Under the pieces are notes generated by a model, which saw only the letters and a program-made list of their open reading frames with translations, was not told the DNA's origin and searched no databases. Of a DNA stretch of 11,545 nt, positions 1 to 6,768 are shown piece by piece. Position numbers and translations under genes: made by a program. Origin of the DNA: ANME-2 cluster archaeon (GTDB taxonomy: Archaea > Halobacteriota > Methanosarcinia > Methanosarcinales > Methanocomedenaceae); assembly GCA_022353185.1 (NCBI GenBank), contig JAKRWB010000206.1, forward strand, positions 1 through 11,545. Reading direction: 5' to 3'. Within the stretch, counting starts at the first letter, position 1; each line of letters opens with the position of its first letter.

Positions 1-205
1 GGAAATTTGGATTCATCAGAACGGTCGGTTCAGAGCATTGGCACTGGGAATACCGGCCTCATTCTGTGGAAGGGGAAAAGCATATTACTTGGGGCGATTG
101 GTTCTTTGAGGTTAAAACTGCATTTTTTTAAACAATCTGCGACCAAAATGTCAAGTACAATAAAGACATTTCATGTATTATTAGTAATATATTAATTAAC
201 TATAG
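1..205. other. Leading stretch with no supported gene; possible promoter region
   Basis: One frame on the + strand is open from the first base to a stop at 193-195. Its product (about 64 residues, hydrophobic towards the C-terminus) matches nothing I recognise and has no convincing ribosome binding site, so I do not call it a gene. It could be the tail of a gene outside the window. The last 25 bases are very A/T-rich and probably hold the promoter of the metallophosphoesterase that follows. Confidence 0.3.
186..195 (+). promoter_or_regulatory. Possible TATA box for the metallophosphoesterase gene
   Basis: AATATATTAA lies about 25 bases upstream of position 215, where transcription of the metallophosphoesterase could begin. 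A G-rich stretch at 205-209 follows and could act as a Shine-Dalgarno site just ahead of the proposed start. The motif sits in generally A/T-rich sequence, so a chance match is possible. Confidence 0.3.
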
Positions 206-217
206 GGGGTTAAAATC

Positions 218-1108
218 ATAACTACAAACAACCGTCTCACAGAAGTATTTGAATCATCTGAAGAAATACCGTTTGATGATTCCTCTAAATTCATTCTATT
301 CAGTGACGTCCACAGAGGAGACAATAGCTGGGCAGATGACTTTGCCCAGAATCAAAATCTCTTTTTCCATGCATTGAACTCCTATTTTGACGAGGGATTC
401 ACCTATATAGAACTGGGAGATGGAGATGAGCTATGGGAAAATGCATCATTTGAAGTTATAAGAAAAGCACATTCTGACGTATTCTGGAAAATGAGCCAAT
501 TCCATGATGAAAATCGGTTTTATTTCATATGGGGGAACCACAACAGAAAGTGGAAAAATCCAAAAGATGTTGAAAAGCACCTTTACCAATATTATGATGA
601 ACGTGAAAAGTGCAATAAACCACTTTTTGAAGGTATTAAAGTACATGAAGGATTGATCCTCAAGCATCAGGTCACAGGCAATAAGATATTCTTAACTCAT
701 GGACATCAAGTAGATCTATTAAATGATACATATTGGTGGATCGGGCGATTTGTAGTGAGGAATATTTGGAAATATCTCCAAATGCTTGGGGCCAGAGACC
801 CCACAAGTATGGTAAAGAACTCCAAAAGACGACAACAAGTTGAAAAAGACCTCATTCAATGGGCTAATACTCATGAACCGGCTGTAATTGCAGGGCATAC
901 CCACCGGCCAGAATTTCCTGGTAAAGACAATTCATGTTATTTTAATACCGGAAGTTGTGTACATCCTCGTTTTATCACTGGTATAGAAATCGAAAATGGA
1001 GAAATTGCATTAGTAAAATGGTTCATCAATGTAAAACCTGATGGAGGATTTTTATTTATTGATAAAGAGGTAAAAGCCGGTCCAAATAAAATACAGGATA
1101 TTTTATAG
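218..1108 (+). CDS. Calcineurin-like metallophosphoesterase with no conventional start codon
   Basis: This is a two-metal phosphoesterase of the calcineurin-like fold. The signature motifs appear in order: SDVHRGD (302-322), LGDGDELWE (412-438), GNHNRKW (533-553), LTHGHQVD (692-715) and AGHTHRPEF (890-916). Together these supply the metal-binding Asp, Asn and His residues. The only conventional start in frame is TTG at 374, which would leave out SDVHRGD and destroy the metal site. The frame stays open upstream to a stop at 203-205 and reads like genuine protein (PFDDSSKFILFSDVHRGD) throughout. Between that stop and 374 there is no ATG, GTG or TTG. ATA at 218, seven bases after GGGGGT (205-210), is the best-placed candidate and gives 296 residues; ATC at 215 is an alternative. 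The substrate is unknown. The relatives I recall resemble UDP-diacylglucosamine or nucleotide phosphoesterases, but nothing here fixes this. It may be intact with a non-standard start, or recently inactivated by an ATG-to-ATA change. Confidence 0.82.
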   Translation: MTTNNRLTEVFESSEEIPFDDSSKFILFSDVHRGDNSWADDFAQNQNLFFHALNSYFDEGFTYIELGDGDELWENASFEVIRKAHSDVFWKMSQFHDENRFYFIWGNHNRKWKNPKDVEKHLYQYYDEREKCNKPLFEGIKVHEGLILKHQVTGNKIFLTHGHQVDLLNDTYWWIGRFVVRNIWKYLQMLGARDPTSMVKNSKRRQQVEKDLIQWANTHEPAVIAGHTHRPEFPGKDNSCYFNTGSCVHPRFITGIEIENGEIALVKWFINVKPDGGFLFIDKEVKAGPNKIQDIL

Positions 1109-1442
1109 GTTAAATAACCTCAATAGTGACACTGGCCAGGATGGGGCGGTGGTTTTCGGTAACAAATCCCGGGCAGAAGTCGATAAGGAGTTTAAATACA
1201 GATTCAGATTCTGGCAACAGTAAAACTTTAGGGAATGATAGAAATGAAATTAGAAGAGATTCGGATACAATATGAGAAGAAACTGATGAATAAGGCAAAT
1301 GTAGTGGGTGTGATGACTGCCCGCAAATAAAGTCGGAGGTATGATTATATCACAAAAACTATATCATTTCCACACAGATATGGCGAAGGTATTCACTGAT
1401 TAAATCCAAGTTTTTATGTGTAATATGTACTTTTAATCATAC
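1109..1442. other. Gene-poor interval between metallophosphoesterase and HD protein
   Basis: About 330 bases with no intact gene. Right after the first gene's stop is a small inverted repeat (GGTTA, two bases, TAACC), too short to call a terminator. The middle holds a short remnant described separately. A perfect GGAGGT at 1335-1340 touches an ATG that opens only a 20-codon frame, so it is probably meaningless. The reverse strand of 1110-1298 is open and ends in a stretch that reads somewhat like the tail of a protein, but I could not match it to a family. The promoter of the HD-domain gene should lie in the last 80 bases, but no strong TATA box stands out. Confidence 0.4.
1244..1330 (+). pseudogene. 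Possible remnant of the N-terminus of an NVVGVG-type protein
   Basis: An ATG at 1244 opens 28 codons ending at a TAA at 1328-1330. The peptide starts MKLEEIRIQYEKKLMNKANV and continues VGV. This resembles the beginning of archaeal and bacterial proteins, often annotated as serine-protease-like, in which a short helix with a (K)L.(N/S)K.NVVGVGVGYK motif leads into a beta-rich domain. Here the reading stops just after the motif. A second frame beginning around 1329 reads KVGG, which is the expected next piece of such proteins (GYK.VGG). A frameshift plus loss of the rest would explain this. The resemblance rests on one short motif recalled from memory, so it is only suggestive. Confidence 0.33.
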
Positions 1443-3254
1443 ATGCAGTTAGGTGGAACAGTTCATGACCCCTTACACGGGCACGTACATATCAGCCAGC
1501 TGGAATCAATGCTTATTTCCACACGTGAGGTGCAACGTCTGCGCCGCATCCAGCAATTAGGGCTGGCCGATATTGCATTTCCTGGAGCAAACCACACCCG
1601 GTATGAGCACAGCATTGGCACCATGCACGTGGCAAATATGATGGGTCACGCCCTGGGTCTGGAAGAACGGGATATCCAGAAGGTCAGGATTGCCGGGCTG
1701 CTGCATGATGTGGGACATTCTGCATTCTCCCATTCAGTTGAAGCTGTACTTGCAAGGAACCCGAGTCTTATGCCAGTGATTGATGGTGAGCGGTTTTCAA
1801 GCCATGAAATGTTTACCAGTTATATTATAAAGAACAATTTTCCAAAATATGATAATATCGCCAATGAGGTCACTACCGTTTTCGGTGTTGATGCCTGTGA
1901 GTTCTTTTCAGAGATATCTGCAATGGCCATCGGCAATATTAAGGGAAACCACAAACCATATCTTGCACAGATAATATCAGGAGACATCGATGCGGACCGC
2001 ATAGACTTTCTAGTGCGCGATTCATACCACACAGGTGTATCCCTTGGTTTGATAGATGTGGAGCAAATCGTGGACAGCCTCACCCTCCATGACGGACGGG
2101 TGGTGCTGGGCGGCCACGATAGTTATAGTGAGGATATGGCACTGGCAGCAGCCGAATCCATGCTCATTGCACGTTCACACCATTATTCTGCCATCATCCA
2201 CAATCCTGTTACCCAGAGTGTGCGTGCCATGCTGCTAAGGGCACTGGAAGATACCCTGGATAACATGGAAGACAAAAATGAGACAATGCTTGCGATATCT
2301 GAATTCTTTACAATTTTCAATGATGGGGATCTGCTGGATTTCATCAAACAGCATGGTCCTGCTTCTGCCAATAACCTTCTTTTACGCATTCGCGAAGGAA
2401 GGATATGCCGTACTGCACTGCGGTTCAACCACCAATCACTTAAACCGGGCATTAGAATGGCGCTATCAACCATTGCACGATATGGCGCTGCTAAGAAGAT
2501 GTTCGAACAAGAACTTACCCGGCGTCTTGAACATCATTACGAAACGCCTGTGTTGATAGACCTATCAGTTGCAAGAGGGGTCCCAAAGAGTATCCGCATC
2601 ATAAAAGGTAACGATGAACATTTTATATATGATGAATCTGCCCTTGCCAACGGCCTGGTGCGCTCAATCTCGCGCCAGATATCACTGTGTATATTCTCAA
2701 ATGACGGCAAGGCAGAACTAGAAATGGATGTTTCTGAGATATTAGAAAGGATAGAAGAACTTTCTCCTGACCTTTTACGATATATCAGGAACGAGAAGTA
2801 CCTGAACATTGAAGGGGTAATGCTGATTTTCTATTGTCTTCACACCCTGTTCTCACAAAAAGATAACTTGAAAGTGTTAATACCACGAATCAGGAACATC
2901 AGTTGCATGTATCAGCTTGTTGAAGGGTTTGCAAAAAATAAACGGCTTGAAAACCTGCTGGATTACAGGTTCCATGACAGGTATGGTTTTCCTTATTCAG
3001 ATAGTCTGTTCGAGGATATCCAGAAACTTGTTGCAATGGGTCTTGTGGATGAAGACCTGCGTTATTATGACAAGAACGGGCATTGGGCCCAAAGGTATGA
3101 ATATGTGCTCACCGCAGAAGGCGTAGACTACGGGAAAAATATTGCTAAGTATTATAGTAAGGAGATGGAACATATCACAGATTACCTGACCAGGCACAAA
3201 CACGGAATACCAAGGGATATGGTAAGTATTAACAATATTAGATATTACAGGTGA
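1443..3254 (+). CDS. HD-domain phosphohydrolase, dGTPase/SAMHD1-like (COG1078 type)
   Basis: The product is 603 residues. The N-terminal third carries the metal-dependent HD phosphohydrolase signature: HTRYEHSIGT (residues 51-60, first metal His at 56), GLLHDVGHSAFSH (85-97, the HD pair at 88-89) and GDIDADRIDFLVRDSYHTG (180-198, the distal metal Asp). The spacing and the RIDFLVRD block are characteristic of the dGTPase/SAMHD1 family, whose members hydrolyse dNTPs to deoxynucleosides plus triphosphate or other nucleoside polyphosphates. Related archaeal proteins are largely uncharacterised, so the substrate is inferred. The C-terminal ~400 residues are helical and unassigned. The enzyme is probably cytosolic, as no signal or membrane segment is evident. 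The ATG at 1443 gives the expected VHDPLHGHVHIS opening of the family, which supports this start. It is a single-gene unit: about 330 bases precede it and 132 A/T-rich bases follow. A role in dNTP pool control or phage defence is conceivable but has no support from the neighbours. Confidence 0.88.
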   Translation: MQLGGTVHDPLHGHVHISQLESMLISTREVQRLRRIQQLGLADIAFPGANHTRYEHSIGTMHVANMMGHALGLEERDIQKVRIAGLLHDVGHSAFSHSVEAVLARNPSLMPVIDGERFSSHEMFTSYIIKNNFPKYDNIANEVTTVFGVDACEFFSEISAMAIGNIKGNHKPYLAQIISGDIDADRIDFLVRDSYHTGVSLGLIDVEQIVDSLTLHDGRVVLGGHDSYSEDMALAAAESMLIARSHHYSAIIHNPVTQSVRAMLLRALEDTLDNMEDKNETMLAISEFFTIFNDGDLLDFIKQHGPASANNLLLRIREGRICRTALRFNHQSLKPGIRMALSTIARYGAAKKMFEQELTRRLEHHYETPVLIDLSVARGVPKSIRIIKGNDEHFIYDESALANGLVRSISRQISLCIFSNDGKAELEMDVSEILERIEELSPDLLRYIRNEKYLNIEGVMLIFYCLHTLFSQKDNLKVLIPRIRNISCMYQLVEGFAKNKRLENLLDYRFHDRYGFPYSDSLFEDIQKLVAMGLVDEDLRYYDKNGHWAQRYEYVLTAEGVDYGKNIAKYYSKEMEHITDYLTRHKHGIPRDMVSINNIRYYR

Positions 3255-3386
3255 TATTAATTCCAGAGTATTGTAAATACATAATAAATAAATATTAATA
3301 AATATATACTAATCGCATGTTCAATTGAATATCTAATTAAATTCCTGCAATAAATATAAATCAAATAAATACATGGTAGTGAAATT
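3255..3386. promoter_or_regulatory. A/T-rich intergenic region, likely promoter of the ccm-type cluster
   Basis: This very A/T-rich stretch separates the HD gene from the four-gene cluster. TAAATATAAAT at 3351-3361 is about 25 bases ahead of a plausible transcription start close to the GTG at 3387. AATAAATATATACT at 3295-3308 is another TATA-like run. With so much A/T background I cannot choose between them. T-rich runs that would terminate transcription of the HD gene are not obvious. Confidence 0.3.
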
Positions 3387-3551
3387 GTGGAATCATTTGG
3401 ACTATTAATATCTAATCTTACATATGCCAGGTCTACCCTAGCTGCTTTTAGTATTGTGTGGGTTGTGTTTTTGCTATATTTGCTCAGACTCATACAAACA
3501 AGAAAAAATCTTCATGCTCAGATGGAATTATTGAAAAACATGGAGAATTAA
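3387..3551 (+). CDS. Small CcmD-like membrane protein (54 residues)
   Basis: GTG at 3387 opens 54 codons ending with TAA at 3549-3551, 18 bases before ccmE. The peptide has a short N-terminal segment, a tyrosine-alanine-arginine element (TYARS, residues 12-16), one hydrophobic helix (about 17-35, containing FSIVWVVFLLYLL) and a basic, Gln/Glu-rich tail (RLIQTRKNLHAQMELLKNME). This plan, with the helix reading A(Y/F)xIVWxVxxLYLLR, is that of CcmD, the small integral membrane protein of cytochrome c maturation System I. CcmD associates with the CcmABC heme exporter and helps release heme-loaded CcmE. Its position directly before a CcmE gene is strong support. A weak GGTAGTGA at 3375-3382 could serve as ribosome binding site. 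The gene is easily missed because it is short and starts with GTG. CcmD proteins diverge greatly in sequence, so the call leans on architecture and context. Confidence 0.68.
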   Translation: MESFGLLISNLTYARSTLAAFSIVWVVFLLYLLRLIQTRKNLHAQMELLKNMEN

Positions 3552-3569
3552 AATTTTTGGTACAATACC

Positions 3570-3944
3570 ATGAGAAAAAAAGATAAGATTACAATGTCAG
3601 TTGTTGCCATTGTACTGGTTGCTATTGTAGGTATGTGGGGACTGGATTTTCAATCAGAATATTATACAGTATCCCAGATAAAAAATAATGCCTCAGAATA
3701 TATTGGTCAGGCTGTTGAGATAACTGGTGATGTTAAACAGGACACGCTTAAGATTGAATCCGAAGACACGTATTTTAAACTTACCGATGGTGTTTATGAT
3801 ATAGAGGTATTTTACCATGGTGAAAGACCACAGGCACTGGCAAATGGTGCTCAAGTATCTGTCAGGGGAATATTAGTATCCGCAGATAGAGTGGACGCAA
3901 ATTTCCTGGTGATGGGCTGCCCATCTAAATACGGGATAGATTAA
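3570..3944 (+). CDS. ccmE: Cytochrome c maturation protein CcmE, archaeal CxxxY variant
   Basis: CcmE is the membrane-anchored heme chaperone of System I: it receives heme from CcmABCD outside the membrane and hands it to the CcmF-type lyase for attachment to apocytochromes c. The 124-residue product has a basic start (MRKKDK), one membrane anchor (about residues 8-24), then the typical YYTVSQIKNNASEYIGQAVE entry into the OB-fold barrel. A block of beta strands follows (GDV, YFKLTDG, IEVFYHG, QVSVRGIL). In classical CcmE a His in HxxxY near the C-terminus binds heme covalently. Here the end reads CPSKY, with Cys117 and Tyr121: the CxxxY form described for archaea and some sulfate reducers. 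There is almost no tail after Tyr121. The gene is 18 bases after the CcmD-like gene and 30 bases before the radical SAM gene. No ccmA, ccmB, ccmC or ccmF is present in the window, so those parts must lie elsewhere. Confidence 0.88.
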   Translation: MRKKDKITMSVVAIVLVAIVGMWGLDFQSEYYTVSQIKNNASEYIGQAVEITGDVKQDTLKIESEDTYFKLTDGVYDIEVFYHGERPQALANGAQVSVRGILVSADRVDANFLVMGCPSKYGID

Positions 3945-3974
3945 TCGATGTGCAATAAAGGGACGTAGGGAGCC

Positions 3975-5162
3975 ATGAGAGTATACGACAAATCATACAT
4001 TAAAATAAATGCCATTACCGAGAACGATAAGGTGCAGCTGGTGCCTGAGGGTACGCTGTCTCCGGTAGCAAAACCTATCATAAAACGTATAAATAAGATG
4101 TTCCTAGAGGAGAAACCCATATTAGTAGATGATGAAAAAATCATATTCTCATCATGGGCACCTCCTGTTCCCAGCACCGCTTTCGACCGTTTGATATCGG
4201 CACAGATATCGGCCGTGCTGAAAAAACGCGTTCCAGACCAGTCATCTATCGGCATTACCATGCGGTGTCCCAACAAGTGCATCCACTGCGGGGCTGCTGA
4301 TATCATTGCAGACCCCGAACTCTCGCTGGAAGAGGTCAACCGGGTGGTGGACGAATCTATCGATCTTGGCTCGTATCTCATCTCCTTTGACGGTGGCGAG
4401 CCTTTACTCAGGAAAGACCTGCCAGATATGATAAGACACGTGGACAAGACAAAGGCTATCGCAACTAGTTTCACATCTGGTTACGGGCTTACCCAGGATA
4501 AGGCAAAAGAATTGAAGGATGCAGGATTGTATGCTATTAGAGTAAGTATCGACAGCCCCCGCAAGGAAGAACATGAGCGGGTGAGGGGTCGGAGCGGTTC
4601 ATACGAGGATGCCATGAACGGCATTACCAACGCCATTGATGCAGGTTTGCTTACAGATATGTTCGTGGTGGTGTCACCAGATAATATAGATGAACTTGAC
4701 GATTTCTATGCCCTTGCCGAATCCAAGGGTATGCACGAAATGTCTTTATATGAGATTATCGCAGTGGGGCGGTGGCTTCACCATGAAGATGAGACCATCG
4801 GTACCAATGATGTGGACAGGCTGGGCAGGTTCCAGAAGGAGAAGAACAAGCTCACTGATGGACCCCGTATTACTGCATTCCCGTACTTCATGGGGCCTGA
4901 TATGTTCGGCTGCTTTGCAGGCCGCAGGTGGGTACACATAACATCTGCAGGGGATGTGCTGCCCTGTGCCTATACACCTATTAAATTCGGTAATATCAGG
5001 GACGAGCCCCTGCAAGATATCTGGAAGCGTATGGGTAAAACAGCCGCATATAAGAAAACCCCCCCATCATGCCTGATGCGAGATGTAGCTTTCAGGAAGC
5101 AATATATTCATACCATACCTGAGGACGCCGATATGCCATTTGATATGCGTGCGAGAGTTTAG
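3975..5162 (+). CDS. Radical SAM protein with SPASM/twitch-like C-terminus
   Basis: The product is 395 residues. The radical SAM iron-sulfur motif is CPNKCIHC (Cys98, Cys102, Cys105, the CxxxCxxC pattern) and is followed by FDGGEPLLR (138-146), the GGEP SAM-binding segment. RVSIDSP (189-195) fits the barrel strand with its SxD element. The C-terminal part has extra cysteines at 313 (GCFAGRRW), 331 (GDVLPCAY) and 366 (PSCLMRD) in the GxxxI.xxGdvlPC...GN arrangement of SPASM/twitch proteins, which bind auxiliary iron-sulfur clusters. Such enzymes modify peptides, make cofactors or carry out steps of the alternative heme pathway. About 95 residues before the cluster motif are unusual and unassigned. 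AGGGAG (3967-3972) precedes the ATG at 3975. It sits between ccmE and a rhodanese gene in what looks like one operon, so a role in heme or cytochrome assembly is a reasonable inference, but the substrate cannot be read from the sequence. Confidence 0.85.
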   Translation: MRVYDKSYIKINAITENDKVQLVPEGTLSPVAKPIIKRINKMFLEEKPILVDDEKIIFSSWAPPVPSTAFDRLISAQISAVLKKRVPDQSSIGITMRCPNKCIHCGAADIIADPELSLEEVNRVVDESIDLGSYLISFDGGEPLLRKDLPDMIRHVDKTKAIATSFTSGYGLTQDKAKELKDAGLYAIRVSIDSPRKEEHERVRGRSGSYEDAMNGITNAIDAGLLTDMFVVVSPDNIDELDDFYALAESKGMHEMSLYEIIAVGRWLHHEDETIGTNDVDRLGRFQKEKNKLTDGPRITAFPYFMGPDMFGCFAGRRWVHITSAGDVLPCAYTPIKFGNIRDEPLQDIWKRMGKTAAYKKTPPSCLMRDVAFRKQYIHTIPEDADMPFDMRARV

Positions 5163-5168
5163 TCGGTT

Positions 5169-5564
5169 ATGAGAACTTATTTTATTGTCATTTCAATTAT
5201 TTTATTGCTCAGTATATTAGTACTGGGCTGCCTTTCTATTTTTAAAGATTTGTCATACACGAACGTTTCTGTAGATGAAGCAAAGGTAATGGTCGATAGC
5301 GGCGAATACTTCTTACTGGATGTACGCACCCAGGAAGAATATGATGCAGGACATATTACCGATGCTGTACTGATACCTCATGATGAACTGCAAGACAGGT
5401 TAGATGAATTACCAACTGATTTACCAATCCTGGTATACTGCCGGACCGCCAGGCGCAGTGCGATAGCCGGCGAGATACTTACAGATAATGGGTATTTAGA
5501 AGTGTATAACCTGGCCGGTGGAATTGTGGACTGGGAAAAGAAGGGATACCCTATCGAAAAGTAG
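5169..5564 (+). CDS. Membrane- or lipid-anchored rhodanese-domain protein
   Basis: The product is 131 residues: an N-terminal hydrophobic segment (about 4-24) ending in LVLGC, followed by one rhodanese domain. The domain shows the usual marks: FLLDVRTQEEYDAGHI (48-63), IPHDEL, then VYCRTARRS with active-site Cys91, and NLAGGIVDWEKKGYPI at the end. Rhodaneses carry sulfur as a cysteine persulfide and transfer it to thiophilic acceptors. Cys21 in LxGC resembles a lipoprotein processing site, so the protein is either lipid-anchored or held by an uncleaved helix, with the catalytic domain outside the cytoplasm. The ATG is only six bases after the radical SAM stop, so the two are probably co-transcribed and translationally coupled. 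Beside CcmD and CcmE, an exported sulfur- or thiol-handling protein may act on apocytochrome cysteines, but this is inference. Confidence 0.85.
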   Translation: MRTYFIVISIILLLSILVLGCLSIFKDLSYTNVSVDEAKVMVDSGEYFLLDVRTQEEYDAGHITDAVLIPHDELQDRLDELPTDLPILVYCRTARRSAIAGEILTDNGYLEVYNLAGGIVDWEKKGYPIEK

Positions 5565-5577
5565 ATGCTGTCCCTTC

Positions 5578-6732
5578 CTATGAATTGATAATCTCATCAA
5601 AGGCATCAACCACTACTTTCAGGTCGTCCCTGGGTACACCGAAAGTGCTGAGTTTAAAGAACTTGGTGAGTCCTGCCTTGATACCGTGAATGTTCCGGGC
5701 TTTCAATTCCTTATACAGGAAATACCGCCCATCTTTGGCGGTCTGGGACATCTCAAAAAGGATAGGTGCCTCGAAGAACATCAGGTCATGTTTGTGTGGT
5801 TTATCACCCATCTGAATCAGTCCAAAGGATTCAAGTTGTGATGAGAACCAGCGTGCATTCTCTACTTCACTGTCCCAGTGTTTGGTACGCTCAAACACTT
5901 TGGGGAAAGAAGCCAGCATTGTCATGATAGTAGCTCCTCTGGCAGTACAGCCAAGCATCTCTATTTCCTTGACCTTATGCGTGGGTGATTTTTCAAACAC
6001 TTTTGAGGAATATTCCTCTGAAACTCCCAGCACGCCAATGGGGCCTGAAGATGCCATGGACTTGTGCCCGCTGCCAACTATGAAATCAGCACCCAGGTCT
6101 TTTGCATTCACAGGCATCCTGCCCACCGAATATGCACCGTTCAATATCAATGGTACGTCATGTTCGTGGCATACCGATGCTATCTTTTTTACATCCGGCA
6201 GGTTGCCGTAGTTGCCGTCCGGGTAAGTGATCAGTGCCAGTGCTGGGGGTTTACCCGTCTCTTTGATGACCTCCTGGATGGCATCAAGATACCCCTCCGG
6301 GGTGGTGCGGTAATCCGGTGACCCGGAATTTGGCACTGCCTTGATGTTAAGTCGGGTCCGCTGGGCTGCTACGAATGAGGTATAGTGGGCGCTCTTGTCC
6401 AGCACTATCCAATCACCTTCCTTTGCCATGGAATGTATGATAGCGAACTTGGACTCCCTGGCGCCGTTGGTAACCCTGGCATGGTCAGTACCTAAAAACT
6501 CGGGCAGGGCCTTGTGTATGAAATCATAGATAGGCGGTGTCTTGATCATATCCAGGACACCAGGACAGAAATCGCAGATAGAATAGCCGTCACCCCACTC
6601 CATCAGGGCCTCCCTGGCCTCATCGGTCAATATCCCGCCGCGCTGCAGGGGGTCGATGTTGATGGTTCCACGGGTGGAGCGTTTGATGCATTGGAATTTC
6701 TGTAGTTGTTGTTCAAGAGCCATGGTAATCAC
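5578..6732 (-). CDS. pscS: O-phospho-L-seryl-tRNA:Cys-tRNA synthase (SepCysS)
   Basis: SepCysS is a PLP enzyme that converts phosphoseryl-tRNA(Cys), made by SepRS, into cysteinyl-tRNA(Cys). In many methanogens and relatives this is a route, sometimes the only one, to cysteine. The 384 residues show the fold type I pattern: ARVTNGARESKFAI (85-98, cofactor phosphate region), LNGAYSVGRMPV (197-208) and GSGHKSMASSGPIG (220-233), with the PLP lysine at 224. The three catalytic cysteines known from the Methanocaldococcus enzyme are all present: Cys53 and Cys56 in ICDFCPG and Cys262 in LGCTARG. GTG at 6732 and ATG at 6723 are both possible starts. I favour the ATG (381 residues) because the TATA box upstream leaves a short leader with a G-rich stretch. 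The gene faces the rhodanese gene, with 13 bases between the two stops. SepRS is not in the window. Confidence 0.95.
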   Translation of the reverse strand: MITMALEQQLQKFQCIKRSTRGTINIDPLQRGGILTDEAREALMEWGDGYSICDFCPGVLDMIKTPPIYDFIHKALPEFLGTDHARVTNGARESKFAIIHSMAKEGDWIVLDKSAHYTSFVAAQRTRLNIKAVPNSGSPDYRTTPEGYLDAIQEVIKETGKPPALALITYPDGNYGNLPDVKKIASVCHEHDVPLILNGAYSVGRMPVNAKDLGADFIVGSGHKSMASSGPIGVLGVSEEYSSKVFEKSPTHKVKEIEMLGCTARGATIMTMLASFPKVFERTKHWDSEVENARWFSSQLESFGLIQMGDKPHKHDLMFFEAPILFEMSQTAKDGRYFLYKELKARNIHGIKAGLTKFFKLSTFGVPRDDLKVVVDAFDEIINS

Positions 6733-6760
6733 ATCCCGTGTGCCGTAATAGATATCCAGG

Positions 6761-6768
6761 TTTATAAT
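6761..6768 (-). promoter_or_regulatory. Probable TATA box of the SepCysS gene
   Basis: On the minus strand this reads ATTATAAA. A start of transcription about 25 bases downstream (near 6740) would leave a leader of roughly 8 to 17 bases before the GTG at 6732 or the ATG at 6723, which fits archaeal promoter geometry. The T-rich run on the plus strand at 6777-6782 (A-rich on the minus strand) lies just upstream. Confidence 0.45.

Noticed and set aside
7..195. A 62-codon plus-strand frame at the window start
   Set aside because: Starts with TTG without a ribosome binding site, and the composition does not resemble a known protein; possibly the end of something outside the window.
1110..1298. 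A 62-codon minus-strand frame ending in a protein-like tail
   Set aside because: No family recognised, no ribosome binding site, and it overlaps the more suggestive plus-strand remnant; noted only as part of the intergenic entry.
1335..1403. A perfect GGAGGT followed at once by ATG
   Set aside because: The spacing is zero and the frame has only 20 codons with no family resemblance, so the match is probably chance.
3257..3493. A 78-codon minus-strand frame with hydrophobic stretches
   Set aside because: It overlaps the CcmD-like gene on the other strand and runs through A/T-rich intergenic DNA, where hydrophobic translations arise by chance.
3941..4474. A 177-codon frame on the minus strand
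   Set aside because: It is antisense to the radical SAM gene, whose motifs leave no doubt about the coding strand.
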